DNA of 7,170 nt from Actinomycetota bacterium (lineage in GTDB: Bacteria; Actinomycetota; Humimicrobiia; Humimicrobiales; Humimicrobiaceae). Positions 5,789 to 7,170 of the stretch are shown piece by piece. Under the pieces are notes generated by a model. That model did no database searches, was not told the origin of the DNA, and was given only the letters and a program-made list of their open reading frames with translations. The stretch spans positions 1-7,170 of the forward strand of contig JAGYOJ010000076.1 in NCBI GenBank assembly GCA_018399435.1, in the 5' to 3' direction. Within the stretch, counting starts at the first letter, position 1; the number at the start of each line of letters is the position of its first letter. A program made the position numbers and the translations under genes.

Positions 5789-5842
5789 ACCGTTTAATAA
5801 TAGGCAAAAATTAGTTATTATTTTATGGTTAATACAAAACAT

Positions 5843-5847
5843 AAAGG
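5843..5847 (+). promoter_or_regulatory. Shine-Dalgarno deciding the sugar-kinase-like start
   Basis: AAAGG lies seven bases before ATG at 5855, while the earlier in-frame ATG at 5825 has only A/T-rich sequence upstream. The downstream ATG also puts the ATP-binding motif at the usual distance from the N-terminus. Confidence 0.55.
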
Positions 5848-5854
5848 CAAAAAA

Positions 5855-6784
5855 ATGGATTATGTTTTAGGGGTTGATGGCGGCGGAACCAAAACTACAG
5901 CAAGAATAACGGATACTAATGGAAATACCTTAGCCCAAAATGAAGCCGGCTCAAGCAATTATTATAGCGTAGGCTTAGAGGAAGCAGTTAAAAACTTAAA
6001 TAAAGCAATATTTTCTTCGTTTAGCGCAGGCAAATCTAAAACTTATTTTATAAGCTCCTGTTTTGGCTTTGCAGGCTATAATACTAAGGGGGATAGGAAA
6101 TACTATGAAGAAATAGTATTTAATCCCAAATTAAAAAATTATTTAAACAAGGAAAAGGTATTAATCTATAATGACACCAGGGTTGGGCTTGCTGCTGGAA
6201 GCGATAAAAAAAACAAGGTAATTCTTATTGCAGGCACTGGCTCTAATTGTATAGGGGTAAACCAGTCAGGCAAGCAAGCAAAAGCCAATGGATGGGACTA
6301 TATTTTAGCAGATGAAGGCAGCGGATATAACATTGGGCTGAAGGCCCTAAGGGCAGTAATGAGAAGCTATGACGGCAGGGGCAAAAAAACCATATTAAAA
6401 GAGATGATATTAAAAAAGCTAAATTTAGAGGATATTGATAGTTTAGTCAGATGGACTTACAAGAAACCCTTTTCAAAAGATAGAATTGGCGCTATTTCAA
6501 AAATTGTTTGTAATGCTGCAGAAAAAGGCGATGATATCAGCAAAAGAATTTTATATGAAGAAGCAGAGGAGGCCATAAATACTGCTTCTACTGTGATTAA
6601 AAAACTTGATATCCAGAAAAAAGATTTTGACCTGGTTTTGGTTGGCGGGAACTTTAAGTGTAAAAAATTTTTTAAAAATATAATATTAGATGCCCTAAAA
6701 AAACGCTTTAAAAATATTAATTTTGAAGTTCCTAACCAGGATCCAGTTTATGGAGCTATTAAATTAGCTATTGAAAATTTATAA
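5855..6784 (+). CDS. BadF/BadG/BcrA/BcrD ATPase family, N-acetylglucosamine-kinase-like
   Basis: Member of the ASKHA (actin/sugar kinase/Hsp70) superfamily, closest in layout to N-acetylglucosamine kinase, which uses ATP to phosphorylate an amino sugar during wall recycling or uptake. From ATG at 5855 (309 residues): phosphate-1 loop GVDGGGTKT at 6-14, FGFAGYNTKGD at 70-80, YNDTRVGLAAG at 105-115 with probable catalytic Asp107, phosphate-2 loop GTGSN at 127-131, GWDYILADEGSGYNIG at 146-161 typical of the sugar-kinase branch, adenosine motif LVGGNF at 262-267 and a closing DPVYGA at 296-301. It has no cysteine cluster of the 2-hydroxyacyl-CoA dehydratase activators, which argues against that branch. 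An upstream ATG at 5825 would add ten lysine-rich residues but lacks a ribosome binding site. It stands alone, divergent from the DUF2905 operon. The sugar specificity is inferred, so glucosamine or related sugars remain possible. Confidence 0.88.
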   Translation: MDYVLGVDGGGTKTTARITDTNGNTLAQNEAGSSNYYSVGLEEAVKNLNKAIFSSFSAGKSKTYFISSCFGFAGYNTKGDRKYYEEIVFNPKLKNYLNKEKVLIYNDTRVGLAAGSDKKNKVILIAGTGSNCIGVNQSGKQAKANGWDYILADEGSGYNIGLKALRAVMRSYDGRGKKTILKEMILKKLNLEDIDSLVRWTYKKPFSKDRIGAISKIVCNAAEKGDDISKRILYEEAEEAINTASTVIKKLDIQKKDFDLVLVGGNFKCKKFFKNIILDALKKRFKNINFEVPNQDPVYGAIKLAIENL

Positions 6785-6833
6785 TATTTATATACAATTA
6801 ATTGTTGCTGTCTGCCTATTGATGTATAACTTC

Positions 6834-6862
6834 TTGACATAATAGGGCCAGATTTAGATAAT
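6834..6862 (+). promoter_or_regulatory. sigma-70 promoter of the tRNA cluster
   Basis: A perfect TTGACA (-35, 6834-6839), a 17-base spacer and GATAAT (-10, 6857-6862, five of six matches) give a near-consensus promoter. Transcription would begin near 6868-6870, about a dozen bases before tRNA-Thr(TGT), so the precursor has a very short 5' leader. This is the best promoter in the window and fits a strongly expressed stable-RNA unit. Confidence 0.85.
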
Positions 6863-6880
6863 ATGTTGGCAAGATAATTT

Positions 6881-6956
6881 GCCGGTGTAGCTCAATTGGC
6901 AGAGCAGCTGATTTGTAATCAGCAGGTTGTCCGTTCAAATCGGATCGCCGGCTCCA
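6881..6956 (+). tRNA. trnT: tRNA-Thr (anticodon TGT)
   Basis: A 76-base cloverleaf. The acceptor arms GCCGGTG and CGCCGGC pair with one wobble. The anticodon stem GCTGA/TCAGC holds loop TTTGTAA with anticodon TGT (reads ACA and related Thr codons). The T loop is TTCAAAT, the discriminator is T and CCA is encoded. It is first in the cluster, six bases before tRNA-Tyr. Confidence 0.97.
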
Positions 6957-6962
6957 TTTTAA

Positions 6963-7048
6963 GGAGGAGTGCCCGAGTGGTTAAAGGGAGCAGACTGTAA
7001 ATCTGCCGGCGTATGCCTACAGAGGTTCGAATCCTCTCTCCTCCACCA
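6963..7048 (+). tRNA. trnY: tRNA-Tyr (anticodon GTA)
   Basis: An 86-base class II tRNA with a long variable arm (GGC/GCC stem), as in bacterial tyrosine tRNAs. Acceptor arms GGAGGAG and CTCCTCC pair perfectly. Stem GCAGA/TCTGC holds loop CTGTAAA with anticodon GTA. The T arm is GAGG/CCTC with TTCGAAT, the discriminator is A and CCA is encoded. Confidence 0.97.
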
Positions 7049-7065
7049 TTTAGCCTGTTTTTTTT

Positions 7066-7141
7066 GCCCGGATAGCTCAGACGGTAGAGCATTTCCATGG
7101 TAAGGAAAAGGCCACCGGTTCAAGTCCGGTTCCGGGCTCCA
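7066..7141 (+). tRNA. trnT: tRNA-Thr (anticodon GGT)
   Basis: A 76-base cloverleaf. Acceptor arms GCCCGGA and TCCGGGC pair perfectly. Stem TTTCC/GGAAA holds loop ATGGTAA with anticodon GGT (reads ACC/ACT). The T loop is TTCAAGT, the discriminator is T and CCA is encoded (7139-7141). It lies 17 bases after tRNA-Tyr; that spacer holds a run of eight or more T without a hairpin, so read-through is likely. Confidence 0.97.
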
Positions 7142-7155
7142 ACACTGTTACTAAT

Positions 7156-7164
7156 GGAAGGAAG
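7156..7164 (+). promoter_or_regulatory. strong Shine-Dalgarno for a gene starting past the window edge
   Basis: GGAAGGAAG is followed by TAAAAA to the last base, so a start codon is expected within a few bases of the right edge. It begins 15 bases after tRNA-Thr(GGT), so the gene is probably co-transcribed with the tRNAs. By comparison with E. coli thrT-tufB the gene may be tuf; rpmG-secE-nusG is the main alternative. Confidence 0.55.
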
Positions 7165-7170
7165 TAAAAA

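Noticed and set aside
5825..5854. Upstream ATG giving ten extra residues on the sugar-kinase-like protein
   Set aside because: No Shine-Dalgarno precedes it, whereas ATG at 5855 has AAAGG seven bases upstream and places GVDGGGTKT at the normal position.
6794..6805. Perfect 12-base palindrome ACAATTAATTGT after the sugar-kinase-like gene
   Set aside because: It is all A/T apart from two positions, too short and unstable for a terminator, has no T tract, and is easily expected by chance in this composition.
7154..7170. ATG at 7154 opening a frame to the window end
   Set aside because: The ATG overlaps the GGAAGGAAG that itself looks like the ribosome binding site, and nothing suitable lies upstream of it.
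1..7170. Mobile element, phage, CRISPR or defence system
   Set aside because: I saw no transposase, integrase, terminal repeats, target duplications, regularly spaced repeats or defence genes. The tRNA 3' ends show no duplicated attachment-site copy inside the window.

Overview
This is an AT-rich bacterial chromosome segment (roughly one third G+C by eye). It has intact housekeeping and cell-envelope genes, a conserved tRNA cluster, and no sign of phage, transposon or CRISPR. AGG/AGA arginine and ATA isoleucine codons are common, all reading frames fit the standard code, and the tRNAs carry an encoded CCA. A lipoprotein signal, a bactofilin, a DegV protein and Shine-Dalgarno sites confirm a bacterium. 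The CapA-like lipoprotein, as far as I recall the family, looks most like the architecture seen in Chloroflexota and other environmental anaerobes. The window alone does not fix the phylum; a low-GC anaerobic candidate lineage is an inference.

Layout. At 28-756 (+) there is a UPF0280 (ApbE-like) gene whose true start may lie left of the window. It meets a bactofilin gene (761-1183, -) tail to tail with only four bases between them. A 130-bp divergent spacer with a bactofilin promoter and an imperfect inverted repeat leads into a large CapA/PgsA-like lipoprotein gene (1314-2978, +), followed by a probable terminator. A 250-bp stretch then holds a possible 45-residue small protein (3085-3222, +) and leads to a DegV-family gene (3231-4118, +). 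This overlaps by six bases the end of a convergent minus-strand operon: DUF2905 membrane protein (5517-5750), AmmeMemoRadiSam protein B/Memo (4696-5508) and protein A/AMMECR1 (4113-4673). Beyond it, diverging, is a BadF/BadG-type N-acetylglucosamine-kinase-like gene (best start 5855, to 6784, +). The window closes with a near-consensus sigma-70 promoter driving tRNA-Thr(TGT), tRNA-Tyr(GTA) and tRNA-Thr(GGT), then a strong ribosome binding site whose gene starts just outside.

How the genes may work together. Bactofilin, the CapA-like lipoprotein and the sugar-kinase homologue all touch the cell envelope, but nothing here shows they form one pathway. The clearest functional unit is the DUF2905-Memo-AMMECR1 operon, two of the three parts of the uncharacterised AmmeMemoRadiSam system, with the radical-SAM partner absent from the window. 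The tRNA order matches the E. coli thrU-tyrU-glyT-thrT-tufB operon minus its glycine tRNA, so tuf (or rpmG-secE-nusG) is predicted next.

The points most worth a second look are the CapA homologue lacking the usual GD metal motif, a terminator-like hairpin inside its gene exactly at the domain boundary, the unexplained AmmeMemo-DUF2905 operon, and the small ORF before degV. I did not find a convincing wholly new system.
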